Shown piece after piece: positions 28,901-36,847 of a DNA stretch of 64,000 bases. Below the pieces are notes generated by a model. That model was not told where the DNA came from. It made no database searches and worked only from the letters and a program-made list of their open reading frames with translations. Position numbers and translations under genes: made by a program. The stretch's first letter is position 1. Each line of letters opens with the position of its first letter. Source of the stretch: Polystyrenella longa (lineage in GTDB: Bacteria; Planctomycetota; Planctomycetia; Planctomycetales; Planctomycetaceae); the NCBI RefSeq assembly GCF_007750395.1, contig NZ_CP036281.1, forward strand, positions 5,417,001-5,481,000, given 5' to 3'.

Positions 28901-29246
28901 CGGTGCGGAAGCAATACGCCTTGTCGAAAACGCTGCGGAGATGGGAAACGAATTTCGGTTGATCATCATGGACGTTCAAATGCCCAAGATGGACGGCAAC
29001 ACTGCCGTTATGAAACTAAGAGAAATGGGTTTCCAAACGCCGATCATTTCCTTAACCGCCGATGCGATGCGAGAAGACCGGGAACGATGCCTGGCATCGG
29101 GTGCCGATGATTATCTGGCTAAACCAATTGATAAAGCGCACCTCGTTAATAAGGCCGCTTCCCTGATTTGCGACATCACACCCGAAGAATTAAAGGAACG
29201 ACGTGACAATCGAGCAGCCGACACAACCGAAGAAGGCGAAGCCTGA
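25959..29246 (+). CDS. hybrid histidine kinase with ethylene-receptor-like membrane sensor, PAS domains and receiver
   Basis: A 1095-residue inner-membrane sensor kinase. Residues about 31-120 form three membrane helices that align closely with the plant ETR1 ethylene-binding domain: ISDLAIWGAYMAIP (Asp38, Tyr45) against ETR1 ISDFFIALAYFSIP, and ILACGTTHLI (Cys79, His83) against VLCGATHLI, the copper-ligand pair. Up to four PAS-like domains follow (about 150-270, 280-410, 420-545, 550-675). HisKA has MSHEIRTP (about 700), the ATPase has LLNLVGNAIKF, DTGIGIP and GGSGLGLAIS, and the C-terminal receiver (about 950-1070) has VDD, the phospho-acceptor Asp in MDVQMPKMDG, and KPID. It is a single gene; no partner phosphotransfer protein is adjacent. 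Confidence 0.93.
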   Translation: MGTLIEFFSKLFDTSDFPARWYCGKWTSGHGWLHIISDLAIWGAYMAIPVVLVTFAFRHRKEIPYSNIYLLFAGFILACGTTHLIEAIIFWHPVYRLSGISKLVTASISWATVIVLIRMAPQAMELPGLKRSNTKLEREIKRRREAEKDLVETEKLFRITFENAAVGMAHVAPDGTWLRVNNRLSEIVGYTPEDLLQLTFQDITHPEDLNADLESYSKLLAGEIEKYAMEKRYYHKEGNIVWILLTVSLVKHENGEPDYTIAIIQDITERKTLEEASAETQRLLSTFMENAPSAMGVVELAPDNSDILHLLDNPAGERFFNVTEGGTSGKWSIEHLNMWPAAVQEWIENYRKAQRNQSTVNFQFQFIPPDSPVDSEQTLPLDNQIWLNVNMAYLGTGEEGRDRFCYIASDDTFRKQSEFRLQRSHDTFFHLIEAAPFGIHIVDDQLRMSQCSSGTEKLFGSADLLVGLSMDQIFTRLWGKQISSELMAVFQQTLTSGKSYTASDYSLYNLDNGKLEYFDWEIQQIILPDGKYGVVCYFYETTQWKEAELAARESESRLKLATELVKVGVVVCECENKHVILDKIAAEQYGLPSESALTLEEYRNCFFPEDRDRFDDQMHHAIAPGNQSTPTLEYRVVQKNGSRRWLGICMQVEFEISSTGSPEPSHWLIASIDLTERKRHEEQLDLARQQAEAANRARGEFLANMSHEIRTPMAALMGHVEILMTHLQDPDNRESVRTIKRNGHHLLEILNDILDISRIEAGKLEVEQTRCDIVQLLKDIDSLMRVRVDAHRVNFIITATEKIPKFVQTDPKRLKQILLNLVGNAIKFTHIGQIKVEVIFNSDESQIEFHVEDTGIGIPQEILSTLFRPFSQGDASRTRKYGGSGLGLAISQRLAGLLDGSITVESQTGVGSTFVVSLPILDKEELDLITLELDLPTAEEEQTVIRHLEGNILLVDDRRDIRFVGQHFLEEAGATVTTASDGAEAIRLVENAAEMGNEFRLIIMDVQMPKMDGNTAVMKLREMGFQTPIISLTADAMREDRERCLASGADDYLAKPIDKAHLVNKAASLICDITPEELKERRDNRAADTTEEGEA

Positions 29247-29286
29247 GACTGGGTTTCTACTTAGTAGTGAATACCGTCCATTCAGC

Positions 29287-29766
29287 TCAAAGCTCAACCT
29301 GTGGTAGTTCGGAATCGGAATGATCCTCCCGGGTTGCCCAAGCATGCTTGGCCGCGCGACTCCTCACGTATTCCCGCAATGAAGTGAAGAACTCTTCGAC
29401 TTTGGGAATAGAGGTTTCACGGATGTTGTGATCCAGAAATTCCAGCATCGCCAGATCGAATTTCATCTTCTCCTCAATGACCTGCTCAATGGTCATGTGC
29501 TCTGTAAACTGAATTTTCTTCACCGTTGCCTGTAACTCTTCATCGGGCACATATTGCAACCAGGTTTCCAGCACTTGTCGCTCACCATTTTTCTGAGCAT
29601 CGCCCAGCATAAGCTGTAGCTCCTGTTCATCCTTTCGAAGCCCTTCCAGTAACAATGCCACCTTCGCCGATTTAGTACGACTACGTGGTGACTCCAACGC
29701 ATCTCGAATCTGACGATGTTTAGCTTTCAGAATTCCAACGATATCTTTCACTTGTTGATAGGCCAT
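29287..29766 (-). CDS. helical protein of unknown function
   Basis: A 159-residue soluble, strongly helical and charged protein with GGGGAAG before the ATG. The N-terminal KAKHRQIRDALE and repeated Glu/Gln/Leu patterns (KDEQELQLML, EEKMKFDLAMLEFLDHNIRE) suggest a four-helix bundle. A hemerythrin-, ferritin- or DUF2383-type bundle is conceivable, but the metal-binding His/Glu pattern is not complete enough to say so. It is convergent with the kinase gene and 354 bp from the next minus-strand gene. Role unknown. Confidence 0.65.
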   Translation of the reverse strand: MAYQQVKDIVGILKAKHRQIRDALESPRSRTKSAKVALLLEGLRKDEQELQLMLGDAQKNGERQVLETWLQYVPDEELQATVKKIQFTEHMTIEQVIEEKMKFDLAMLEFLDHNIRETSIPKVEEFFTSLREYVRSRAAKHAWATREDHSDSELPQVEL

Positions 29767-30119
29767 GATGCTTCCCCTTTCATGTACAGCAGGGCAGGCA
29801 GCTTCTTTACCTACACAGCTGCTAGTCTTCAGAAATCACTCCCCGGTTGGCAGTTCATCTATCGTCGCGAACGTCAACCGACCATCCCTACAACGGATAA
29901 TGACCGTAAACTCTACGGCTAGGCGAGTCATTTCATAACGAAGTTTAAGGTTGCAATTTCCACGCCAAACTGGATGAAGGGACATCGCCGAACTTTCTTA
30001 AGTACTTTCCTTCGCTAAAGTTACGCTTGTCTATTCTATCATGGCTTTATTTTTCACTTTACCGGCTGTCCATTCCAGGGAGAGAAATCAATCACCTCTA
30101 ATGCATCTCATGTATCGTA
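29767..30119. other. intergenic region
   Basis: About 350 bp between two minus-strand genes. No gene, repeat or clear hairpin seen. The promoter of the helical-protein gene should lie at its left end. Confidence 0.45.
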
Positions 30120-30503
30120 TCAGCCAGGTAAGTCCGAGAGACTCCACCAACTGGCTGCCAGCGCGATCAGCATTACCACTTCGCCTCCGGCCAGGCCATA
30201 GGTTGAACTGGCGACACCCTGAAACAGGGCGAAGCTGATCATGCGAAAAACCACCAACGTCGCATGTACGATCAACGCCACCAGCAGAATCGTCGCGGTG
30301 GTATCAGTACGCAAGAGAGGGATCAGAAAGACGAGTCCAAGAGCAAATTCCAATCCGCCATAGACTGTAAAAAACTCGGATTGGCCTTCGCCCGGATTCA
30401 AATGGAATCCGACATATTCCGAAGTCTGCTTCGGCGAGATGGCGCACCATATACCGAGCATAATGTAGAGCAGGCCGATTACAGCCAGAACGATGCGAGC
30501 CAT
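30120..30503 (-). CDS. DUF4345-like four-helix membrane protein
   Basis: A 127-residue membrane protein with GGAGGAA before the ATG. Four hydrophobic segments are visible: IVLAVIGLLYIMLGIW, the VYGGLEFALGLVFLI region, ATILLVALIVHATLVVF, and the GGEVVMLIALAASW region. The order (first helix, a polar loop, FFTVYGG, then two paired helices) matches the small DUF4345 family found widely in bacteria. No catalytic residues are apparent. It stands alone. Function unknown. Confidence 0.7.
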   Translation of the reverse strand: MARIVLAVIGLLYIMLGIWCAISPKQTSEYVGFHLNPGEGQSEFFTVYGGLEFALGLVFLIPLLRTDTTATILLVALIVHATLVVFRMISFALFQGVASSTYGLAGGEVVMLIALAASWWSLSDLPG

Positions 30504-30623
30504 GATGTTCCTCCAGAGTAAGTTCCGTGCGATTGAGTTTTAAGATTGCGGGAGGGAGGCGACACTCAAATCTTAGATTCCGAAACTTAGATGACCACTC
30601 CTTAGAAGCTACAGGAACAAGAA

Positions 30624-30673
30624 AACAAAAAACCTCTCCGCCGGTGCAAACCAGTGAAGAGGTTTTTGTTGAA
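30624..30673 (-). terminator. terminator after the prenyltransferase-like gene
   Basis: ACAAAAAACCTCT and AGAGGTTTTTGT pair around a loop. On the minus strand the second arm is followed by TTTTTTGTTTTC, so it ends the gene at 30737-31816. Confidence 0.88.
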
Positions 30674-30736
30674 CTTCTGGGAGCTATGCTCTCATGCGTT
30701 TTTATTCGTCACAGTTTTAGCTAGTCACAGTTTTTA

Positions 30737-31816
30737 CTATTCACAGTAGCTCAAGGCCATCAGAGCGTAAGCGGTGACAAGGTTAGGATCGCCCTCATAC
30801 CAGCGGTCGGCTTTGTTGACCCAGGAACCGTTGGAACGCTGAAGTGAACCTAACTTGCTGACCAGTTCGACTTCCCAGTCGTGTTCCGTTCCATCGGCAG
30901 AAGTAACTTGTTCCATATCCAATACGTCGAGCGTTTTCGCGAACGTATGGTAGTAGTAGAACAGTCCCTGCTCACCCATGCCGGGATTAGTATCCAGCGT
31001 GTAATATTTCTGAATCCATTTGAGAGCGGCGGCCACGCGAACATCATCTTTTTCGAGTCCCGCGTAGGCCATACTTTTCAGGCCAGCATAAGTCATCGAT
31101 CCATAAGAGCGAAGTCCTCCGTTTTCGGTTTCGCCCGCTTTGGTTTCACCCCCTGCGGCAGGTGTATAGAAGAATCCACCGTCATTGATTTTTCCGGCGA
31201 ACGCGGTTTGGTTGTATTCGCTTTCCAGGTTCTGGGCGCGCGAGATGAAAACCAATGCTTTCTGTACCGCCGGATCATCTTCTTCCGCACCGGCTGCTTT
31301 CAGCGCGTCCAGGAAGAACTGAGTGTTCGACATATCCGGGCGCTGGTGAGAACCATATCCCGCTCCACCGTAGGAGGTGTCGTTGGATTCCAGGCCTTCG
31401 CCTTCATCCCATTGCAGACCGCGGAGAAACTTTTCCGCGTTTTTGATTTGGGTGTCATAGCGTCCGTCTTCATTAGCTTCTTCGAACGCCATCAGGATGA
31501 TGCAGGTTTCGTAATTACGATGACTTCCTTCGGGATTATAAATTCCCCCGTCAGGTTGAACGAACGATTCCAGATGTTTTAATGCCTTGGCAACCGTGGG
31601 GTCATCTACGGGGAGATCGCTCTCCAGCAGACTAGTGGTAATCAACCCGCTGACACCGGGCCTATTGGGGGCAGTCCAGCTCCCATCGTCGGCCTGACTG
31701 TTCCGCAGGAAGTTGATTCCGGCTTTGGTCTGTTGATCCAGAGTCGGCGCTGCTGCCGAAAGAGAAGTGGCAATTCCAGCCACCAGTAGCGTGCATACCA
31801 GAGTGAGTTTATTCAT
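30737..31816 (-). CDS. exported prenyltransferase/squalene-cyclase-repeat protein
   Basis: A protein of 359 residues from ATG 31816 (the two preceding codons of the frame start with TTG and lack support; ACAGGT lies 8 nt upstream). A signal peptide ([18 protein letters not shown]) is followed by alpha/alpha-barrel repeats: [45 protein letters not shown], and [12 protein letters not shown] near the end. The Q/DG-S-W units are the QW-like repeats of squalene-cyclase and prenyltransferase folds. The catalytic DxDD of class II cyclases is not seen, so it is probably not a terpene cyclase. Planctomycetes have many such exported barrels of unknown role. Confidence 0.85.
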   Translation of the reverse strand: MNKLTLVCTLLVAGIATSLSAAAPTLDQQTKAGINFLRNSQADDGSWTAPNRPGVSGLITTSLLESDLPVDDPTVAKALKHLESFVQPDGGIYNPEGSHRNYETCIILMAFEEANEDGRYDTQIKNAEKFLRGLQWDEGEGLESNDTSYGGAGYGSHQRPDMSNTQFFLDALKAAGAEEDDPAVQKALVFISRAQNLESEYNQTAFAGKINDGGFFYTPAAGGETKAGETENGGLRSYGSMTYAGLKSMAYAGLEKDDVRVAAALKWIQKYYTLDTNPGMGEQGLFYYYHTFAKTLDVLDMEQVTSADGTEHDWEVELVSKLGSLQRSNGSWVNKADRWYEGDPNLVTAYALMALSYCE

Positions 31817-32196
31817 TCTCAATACCTGTCAAATTAAGTGATGTTCACGGATGGTTTGGAAAAATGGGATAGCCCATCAACATCAACCAGCGTCTTGACC
31901 CGCCATGAGTAAGCTGCAGAGTAATGAAATTTTACGTCTGCGGAAGGCATGATGAATAGCGGGAAAGCTTCGGTCGGGTGAGGGATCGACCGGAATTGCC
32001 ATTCAGAGACCAGAATGCCCGGTTTGATGTCACCGTTGGCTACCAGGAGTGAGTACCAGCTTTATAAAAAGCGAAAAAGTGGGAGGTGAAGAAACATGAT
32101 TCTCTCCTTTTAAAGTAGCCCGAACACCTGCCGACAGAGTTGAGGTACTCTTCTTCACGGTGAAGAGTCACGCAGGAACAGGTCTTCGGGTCGGTT
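31817..32196. other. region between hemP and the barrel-protein gene
   Basis: Besides the interrupted frame at 31834-32097 it contains a hairpin at 32147-32168 (ACTCTTC/GAAGAGT, loop TTCACGGT) behind hemP. No T-run follows, so its role as a terminator is uncertain. Confidence 0.4.
31834..32097 (-). pseudogene. possible small gene with in-frame stop
   Basis: An ATG at 32097 has an excellent ribosome-binding site (AAGGAGAGAATC) but encodes only MFLHLPLFRFL before TAA at 32062-32064. The same frame then stays open for 75 codons (starting SWYSLLVANGDIKPG) to a TAA at 31834, 17 bases before the barrel-protein gene. This could be a nonsense-disrupted small gene, a leader peptide, or chance. Confidence 0.3.
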
Positions 32197-32412
32197 CTAC
32201 TTGTGCAGGATCAGTTTTCCACTTTTGGTGAGGCAGAGGCGGTAAAGTTCTGAGCCGTGCTGAATCTGGATCTCTTTATTATCTCCCAACAGGTCGGTCG
32301 AACGAATCAACGGGACCTGCGGGACCAGATTCTGATCCTTCTGTTGTACCGTCTGACGAGGCGGCTGAATAGCTTTTCGATCAGATTTTTCAGGGTCGGG
32401 GGAGCCGGGCAT
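32197..32412 (-). CDS. hemP: HemP-like hemin uptake protein
   Basis: A 71-residue cytosolic protein. The C-terminal half (TDLLGDNKEIQIQHGSELY, then RLCLTKSGKLILHK) matches the conserved core of the HemP family. HemP proteins help regulate or assist haem import and are normally derepressed at low iron. The N-terminal 35 residues are a Pro/Gln-rich extension. No TonB-dependent receptor or ABC haem importer is adjacent, so the link to haem uptake rests on the family alone. A Fur-box-like dyad lies about 95 bp upstream (32505-32523), supporting iron control. The start context is weak (no clear ribosome-binding site). Confidence 0.82.
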   Translation of the reverse strand: MPGSPDPEKSDRKAIQPPRQTVQQKDQNLVPQVPLIRSTDLLGDNKEIQIQHGSELYRLCLTKSGKLILHK

Positions 32413-32504
32413 AATATTGCTTGAAGATTATTGACAATTGATTCTGTCAAAAATTTGAAAAAGAGGCCGAACATGATTGAAATCACAGAACAGACCAGTA
32501 TATT

Positions 32505-32523
32505 ACTGAGACTGAATCTCAAT
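32505..32523. promoter_or_regulatory. Fur-box-like dyad
   Basis: TGAGACTGAATCTCA with flanking AC and AT; read on the minus strand it is ATTGAGATTCAGTCTCAGT. This closely follows the inverted-repeat Fur consensus TTGAGAATNATTCTCAA. It sits between divergent hemP and the DUF1559 gene. Confidence 0.55.
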
Positions 32524-32633
32524 TGCAAGAGATAGCCAGCCAGGTGCTCCTCATTTTCACCGCGCCCAGCCAGCCCGCCCCGCAGGGATTACTTCCCTCC
32601 TTCCCCACTGGTTTCTTTTTTCTGGAGCACGCT

Positions 32634-33530
32634 ATGAAATCGTTACGCCCGCATTCTGTTAGCAGACGTGGTTTTACTCTCATCGAATTACTGGTCGTCA
32701 TGGCCATCATCTCGATTCTGATGTCCCTCTTACTGCCGGCTGTCCAGCAGACCCGTGAAGCGGCCCGCCGAACTCAATGTCGCAACAACATGAAGCAGAT
32801 CGGCCTCGCCTTTCATAATTTTCATGACACCAATCAAGCGTTTCCAGTCGGCACCAACGAGAATTTTTATAGTGCTTTCGCGACTACTCTTCCCTATTTT
32901 GAGCAGGCACAGTTGTATGAAAATTACGACTTTTCACTGTATTACACTGAACCAGGAAACCTGGAAGCCTTGAGTACCCGAATCGGCACTTTTCTCTGTC
33001 CCTCCATGTGGATACCACGCAACGTTCCTGATCAAGAGTGCGATGAAGTGGGCGCCGTTGGTAGCTATGCCGTCTGCGAAGGAACCTCATCTTACATGGG
33101 TGAGTCCGACGGAGTCTTCCCGATGAACTGGGCCCTTGCGGGAATCACAAACGATGCAGTTAGCTTTAAAGACATCAAAGATGGAACCTCTAATACGATC
33201 ATGGTAGGCGAGTTTAATTACCAGATGGAAGACTTCCTCTGGACCGCCAGCCCCACCTCGTGCCCGGCCCGTGCTGGAGAAGTTCGCTGGGGACATGCTC
33301 GTTGGGGAGTCGGCTATCCCGGTGTCTCCCTCGGAAATACTGGGGGTACGTTCAATGAAAATAGCTACTCGAGCTATACCAGCTTTAAATCCGATCACCC
33401 AGGCGGGGCCTTCTTTCTCTTTGCCGATGGTTCCGTATCCTTCGTTGGCGAGGGAGTTCAGCCTTCCATCCTCGACGCCCTCGCTACATGTAACGGAAAC
33501 GAAACCGTCATGAATACCTTCGGGCAGTAG
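32634..33530 (+). CDS. DUF1559 pseudopilin-like protein
   Basis: A protein of 298 residues from ATG 32634, chosen for the GGAG 6 nt upstream and because the prepilin leader follows at once; the frame itself extends to 32523. The N-terminus [20 protein letters not shown] is a type IV/II prepilin methylation motif with the G-F cleavage site. [25 protein letters not shown] and the C-terminal [14 protein letters not shown] are the DUF1559 (SBP_bac_10) signatures. Planctomycete genomes hold dozens of these, thought to be surface or secretion-system pseudopilins. The adjacent small lipoprotein gene is the usual companion. Confidence 0.93.
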   Translation: MKSLRPHSVSRRGFTLIELLVVMAIISILMSLLLPAVQQTREAARRTQCRNNMKQIGLAFHNFHDTNQAFPVGTNENFYSAFATTLPYFEQAQLYENYDFSLYYTEPGNLEALSTRIGTFLCPSMWIPRNVPDQECDEVGAVGSYAVCEGTSSYMGESDGVFPMNWALAGITNDAVSFKDIKDGTSNTIMVGEFNYQMEDFLWTASPTSCPARAGEVRWGHARWGVGYPGVSLGNTGGTFNENSYSSYTSFKSDHPGGAFFLFADGSVSFVGEGVQPSILDALATCNGNETVMNTFGQ

Positions 33531-33624
33531 CCACAGCTTAGACCGATATTCGTTTTCAGCTCCGGTGTTCCCCGGGCGTGGCGGGACATCGCGACTGGAA
33601 TTCTGTAGCTGCGCAGCATCTTTG

Positions 33625-34098
33625 GTGAAGGTATCCCATAACGTGTTTACGAATACATCAGGCTCGGTTCACCTCTGCCTGTCAGTACTGACATTGGCAG
33701 TACTGACATTAGTAGTGGGGTGCGGAGGCGAATCACTTCCCCGAGACCGGGTTCCCGTCAGTGGATCGGTCAAAATCGGAAATAACTACGTCGATCATGC
33801 AACCATCGTGTTCATTCCGGTAGAGCCCGAGGACGGGCCGTCCGCTTCGGCAGTGATCGAAAAAGGATTGTTTGCTCTAAGTGAAGATCGAGGGCCGCTG
33901 GAAGGAAAACTTCGGGCGGAAATCCATCCAATCGGCATTGAGCTTAAGGAGATGGCGGCCCAAGTGGCCGAAGGGAAGGTCTCTCATATTTTTGAAACAG
34001 AGATCCCCGAAAAGTACCAGAAACATTCTCAGTTGTTGACGGTTGAGGCAATCGTCGGCGAAACTAATGAATATGAATTCGTATTGGATTCTGAATAA
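33625..34098 (+). CDS. small transthyretin-like lipoprotein
   Basis: About 158 residues. The start is uncertain: only GTG codons are in frame (33565, 33625, 33643); 33625 gives a leader with a positive residue and a hydrophobic stretch ending in lipobox LVVGC. The mature part has PVSGSVKIGNNYVDHATIVFIP, in two parts VPVSGSVKIG and ATIVFIPVEP, typical of the beta-sandwich carboxypeptidase-regulatory-like lipoproteins encoded next to planctomycete DUF1559 genes. It ends with IPEKYQ and LTVEA, also usual for the group. The leader contains a duplicated GCAGTACTGACATT-type stretch. Probably surface-located; function unknown. Confidence 0.78.
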   Translation: MKVSHNVFTNTSGSVHLCLSVLTLAVLTLVVGCGGESLPRDRVPVSGSVKIGNNYVDHATIVFIPVEPEDGPSASAVIEKGLFALSEDRGPLEGKLRAEIHPIGIELKEMAAQVAEGKVSHIFETEIPEKYQKHSQLLTVEAIVGETNEYEFVLDSE

Positions 34099-34188
34099 TT
34101 TTTCTTTCAAAACTAAATCCAGCTAGAACAATTTCTTAATCGCCGCCTCGCGGTTAAGCCTCTCTCCCGATACAGGAGTTCTTCTTTG

Positions 34189-35223
34189 ATGAAACAATTA
34201 CACATTCTTGATCTGAAACGTCCTTTGTCTTTCAGCCTGATGGTTGCTTCTGCGGTGATCAGCGGTAGCCTTTCCTTGCAAGCCGAATCCCGCACGATGA
34301 CTTTGCCGGAGATTCCCGAGGCCGTTACCAGCTTCGGCGCGGCTGTGGAAGGGGAAACCCTTTACATCTACGGCGGACATATGGGTGTCGCTCATGGATA
34401 TTCTGTTGATGACCAATCTGACAAACTTTTCTCGCTGTCACTTAATAACCCAACTGAATGGCAGGAACTGCCCAGCGGGCCTCGTTTGCAGGGTCTGGCG
34501 ATGGTTGCCCATAACGGCAGCCTGTACCGACTCGGCGGCTTCTCAGCGATGAACGAAGAGACCGAAGCCCACGACCTCGTCTCCTCGGCAGAATGTGCGC
34601 GCTTCGATCTGAAATCCAAAAGCTGGGAACCTCTGCCAGCCTTGCCCGAACCACGTTCCTCATTCGATGCCGTTGTCCACAACGATGTCATTTACGTGCT
34701 CGGGGGATGGGCGATGTACGGCAAAGACAAAGGCGACGAATCAAAATGGCACGACACCGCCTTACAACTCGATCTCAATCAGCAGCCACTTGAGTGGAAA
34801 GAAATGCCTGCACCACCATTCCAGCGACGCGCGCTTTCAGCAGCGGCACTGGGAAACAAAATCTACGCGATCGGTGGCATGAAACCCGAAGGGGGACCTA
34901 CCCGCGAAGTCGACGTCTTTGATCTGGAAACCCAAACCTGGAGCAAAGGCCCCGAACTTCCTGGTGAAAAAGGAATGGAAGGCTTCGGCAACTCCGGCTT
35001 CTCCGTCGGTGGCGACCTGTTCTGCAGCACCATCAGTGGTTCACTTTACCAACTCGCTCAGAATGGGAGCGAATGGACTAAAACGCAGGACCTGCCAAAC
35101 AAACGTTTCTTCCACCGAATGGTTCCTTACCAGGATAACTCCCTGTTGTTCGTCGGTGGAGCCAGCATGGAAGATGGCAAAGTCCTGGCCGTCGATCATG
35201 TCCTTGTTCCCGAAAAAAAATAA
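34189..35223 (+). CDS. exported Kelch-repeat beta-propeller protein
   Basis: A protein of 344 residues from ATG 34189 (the preceding TTG is not needed; AGGAG lies 11 nt upstream). A signal peptide (FSLMVASAVISGSLSLQA) is followed by Kelch units with GG and W-x-P marks: TLYIYGGHMG, SLYRLGGFSAM, DVIYVLGGWAM, NKIYAIGGMKP, SLLFVGGASM. Six blades are consistent with a Kelch propeller of sialic-acid-mutarotase-like shape. The catalytic residues of mutarotases are not evident, so a binding role is as likely. A strong hairpin follows at 35255-35289. Confidence 0.87.
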   Translation: MKQLHILDLKRPLSFSLMVASAVISGSLSLQAESRTMTLPEIPEAVTSFGAAVEGETLYIYGGHMGVAHGYSVDDQSDKLFSLSLNNPTEWQELPSGPRLQGLAMVAHNGSLYRLGGFSAMNEETEAHDLVSSAECARFDLKSKSWEPLPALPEPRSSFDAVVHNDVIYVLGGWAMYGKDKGDESKWHDTALQLDLNQQPLEWKEMPAPPFQRRALSAAALGNKIYAIGGMKPEGGPTREVDVFDLETQTWSKGPELPGEKGMEGFGNSGFSVGGDLFCSTISGSLYQLAQNGSEWTKTQDLPNKRFFHRMVPYQDNSLLFVGGASMEDGKVLAVDHVLVPEKK

Positions 35224-35254
35224 CGACCCGAAAAATAAAGTCCCGTATACGACA

Positions 35255-35289
35255 GAAGGACCTGCTATCACGCAGATAACAGGTCCTTC
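35255..35289 (+). terminator. hairpin after the Kelch gene
   Basis: GAAGGACCTG pairs with CAGGTCCTTC, with inner TATC/GATA. It is very stable but lacks a T-run; termination is plausible. Confidence 0.6.
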
Positions 35290-35495
35290 GGGTCTCATCG
35301 TCTCTTTGCTGGTGCACAGGGGGGATCGTCAGGTACCTCCCTCCGGTCCTCCCTGTGTCTCTTTTCTATTGCATCGACCAGCATGCCCAGAGTCAAGGAT
35401 GCCGACCTGATTCGTGTCCTTATGGCCGAATTCTTAAACCGGGAGCATTCCACTCGAACTCTGCTCCAAATTTCCAGCATCAAAGAGAAACAGAC

Positions 35496-36698
35496 ATGAA
35501 ATTGCTCGTTCTACTGCTGATTTCGGCAGCAACGTTAACCGGTGAAAACTGGCCGTTATTCCGGGGGGCCGGGAACAGCCTGACCTCGGCAGAAAACCTT
35601 CCTCTCACCTGGTCGGTTGAAGAAAATATCCGCTGGGAAGCTGACCTCTCCGGATATGGTCAATCGAGCCCCGTCATCTGGGGAGACCTGGTGGTGGTGA
35701 CCTTCACCGAGGGAGAAGAGAAAGAAACGCTTGTTGTCGAGGGGTTTGATCTCAAAACGGGCGACAGCCGCTGGGTTTATAAACAACCTTCTTCTGCTCC
35801 CGCTCCGGTCAGTAACTACATCAGCCGCTCGGCCCCGACGCCCGCCATTGATGCCAATCAGGTGTACGCTTTCTTTGAAAGTGGCGACACACTCTCTCTT
35901 AATCATCAGGGAGAACTGCTTTGGCAACGCGAATTACAAACCGAATACGGTGAGTTCAAAGGGAACCATGGACTCGGAAGTTCTCCAACACTCATTGACG
36001 ATGCCCTCGTCGTGTTGGTCGACCATTCCGGTCCCTCCTATCTCGTGGCGATGAACAAAACCGATGGCCAGAACAAATGGAAGGTCGACCGCCCCGAGCG
36101 AGTCTCCTGGTCGTCTCCCGTGGTTACGGGCGAAGGGAGTGAGCAGCAGGTTATCCTCAGCTCCAATGGAGTACTCCAACGTTACTCTGCTACTAATGGA
36201 GAACTGCTCTGGGAGACAGAAGGACTCGACGGCAATACCGTTCCCTCGGCGACTATTGCCGAAAACTACGTGCTCGTCGGTTCGAACAAACGTGGCCAGA
36301 ACCAACTCTTTCAAATCAAACCGGACTCTAACGAGCTGGAGCCGGTCTGGCAGTCTAAAGATCAAATCTCGGCATTCGGTTCACCGCTGATTTATGGCGA
36401 GTATGTGTACTTCGTCAATAAGTCTGGTGTCGCCAGTTGTCTCTCCCTCGCTACAGGGGAAGAAGTCTGGAAAGAACGACTGCCTTCTTCTTGTTGGGCA
36501 TCTGCAGTCGGAACGGGGGATCGAATTTACTTCTTCTCCAATGACGGCACGACGACCGTCATTGAAAACGGAGCCGAGTTCAAAAAACTCTCCGAGAACA
36601 GCCTGCCCACGGAAGACAAAGTCTACGGCGTCGCCCTCGTTGATAACGCGATTGTGATCCGTACCGGTGAAAAACTGACCTGCATTGGGAAACCGTAA
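35496..36698 (+). CDS. exported PQQ-like beta-propeller protein
   Basis: A protein of 400 residues from ATG 35496, chosen for the signal peptide (LLVLLLISAATLTG); the frame extends upstream to 35355 without one. It starts NWPLFRGAGNSLTS, the usual opening of planctomycete PQQ-binding-like proteins, and has propeller units IRWEADLSG, GQNKWKVDRP, GELLWETEGLDG, GEEVWKERLP, each with the W-x(1-2) mark. Such proteins resemble BamB or quinoprotein dehydrogenases, but the PQQ and metal ligands cannot be confirmed here. It is a single gene with its own terminator at 36773-36819. Confidence 0.88.
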   Translation: MKLLVLLLISAATLTGENWPLFRGAGNSLTSAENLPLTWSVEENIRWEADLSGYGQSSPVIWGDLVVVTFTEGEEKETLVVEGFDLKTGDSRWVYKQPSSAPAPVSNYISRSAPTPAIDANQVYAFFESGDTLSLNHQGELLWQRELQTEYGEFKGNHGLGSSPTLIDDALVVLVDHSGPSYLVAMNKTDGQNKWKVDRPERVSWSSPVVTGEGSEQQVILSSNGVLQRYSATNGELLWETEGLDGNTVPSATIAENYVLVGSNKRGQNQLFQIKPDSNELEPVWQSKDQISAFGSPLIYGEYVYFVNKSGVASCLSLATGEEVWKERLPSSCWASAVGTGDRIYFFSNDGTTTVIENGAEFKKLSENSLPTEDKVYGVALVDNAIVIRTGEKLTCIGKP

Positions 36699-36772
36699 GT
36701 CTTTTAGTGACGCTCGCTCGCTGGATATCGATATCGAATCGGTCCTGTCGAACTTGTAGATTTCATCCAATT

Positions 36773-36819
36773 GGGTAAGGTTGATGTGAACCACTTCACG
36801 GCAACCTTACCCTTTTTTT
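36773..36819 (+). terminator. strong rho-independent terminator
   Basis: GGGTAAGGTTG and CAACCTTACCC pair, with inner GTGAA/TTCAC, then TTTTTTTATT. Confidence 0.95.
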
Positions 36820-36847
36820 ATTACCGTTTTATTACAGCAGGCCAACC

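Noticed and set aside
30881-31582. 233-codon plus-strand frame opposite the barrel-protein gene
   Set aside because: Antisense shadow of a gene with signal peptide and repeat motifs.
30737-31816. Squalene-hopene or terpene cyclase
   Set aside because: It has a signal peptide and QW-like repeats but no DxDD catalytic motif, so a cyclase role is not supported.
33660-33720. Duplicated CAGTACTGACATT as an operator
   Set aside because: It lies inside the signal-peptide coding part of the lipoprotein gene, where a hydrophobic Leu/Ser/Val repeat explains it.
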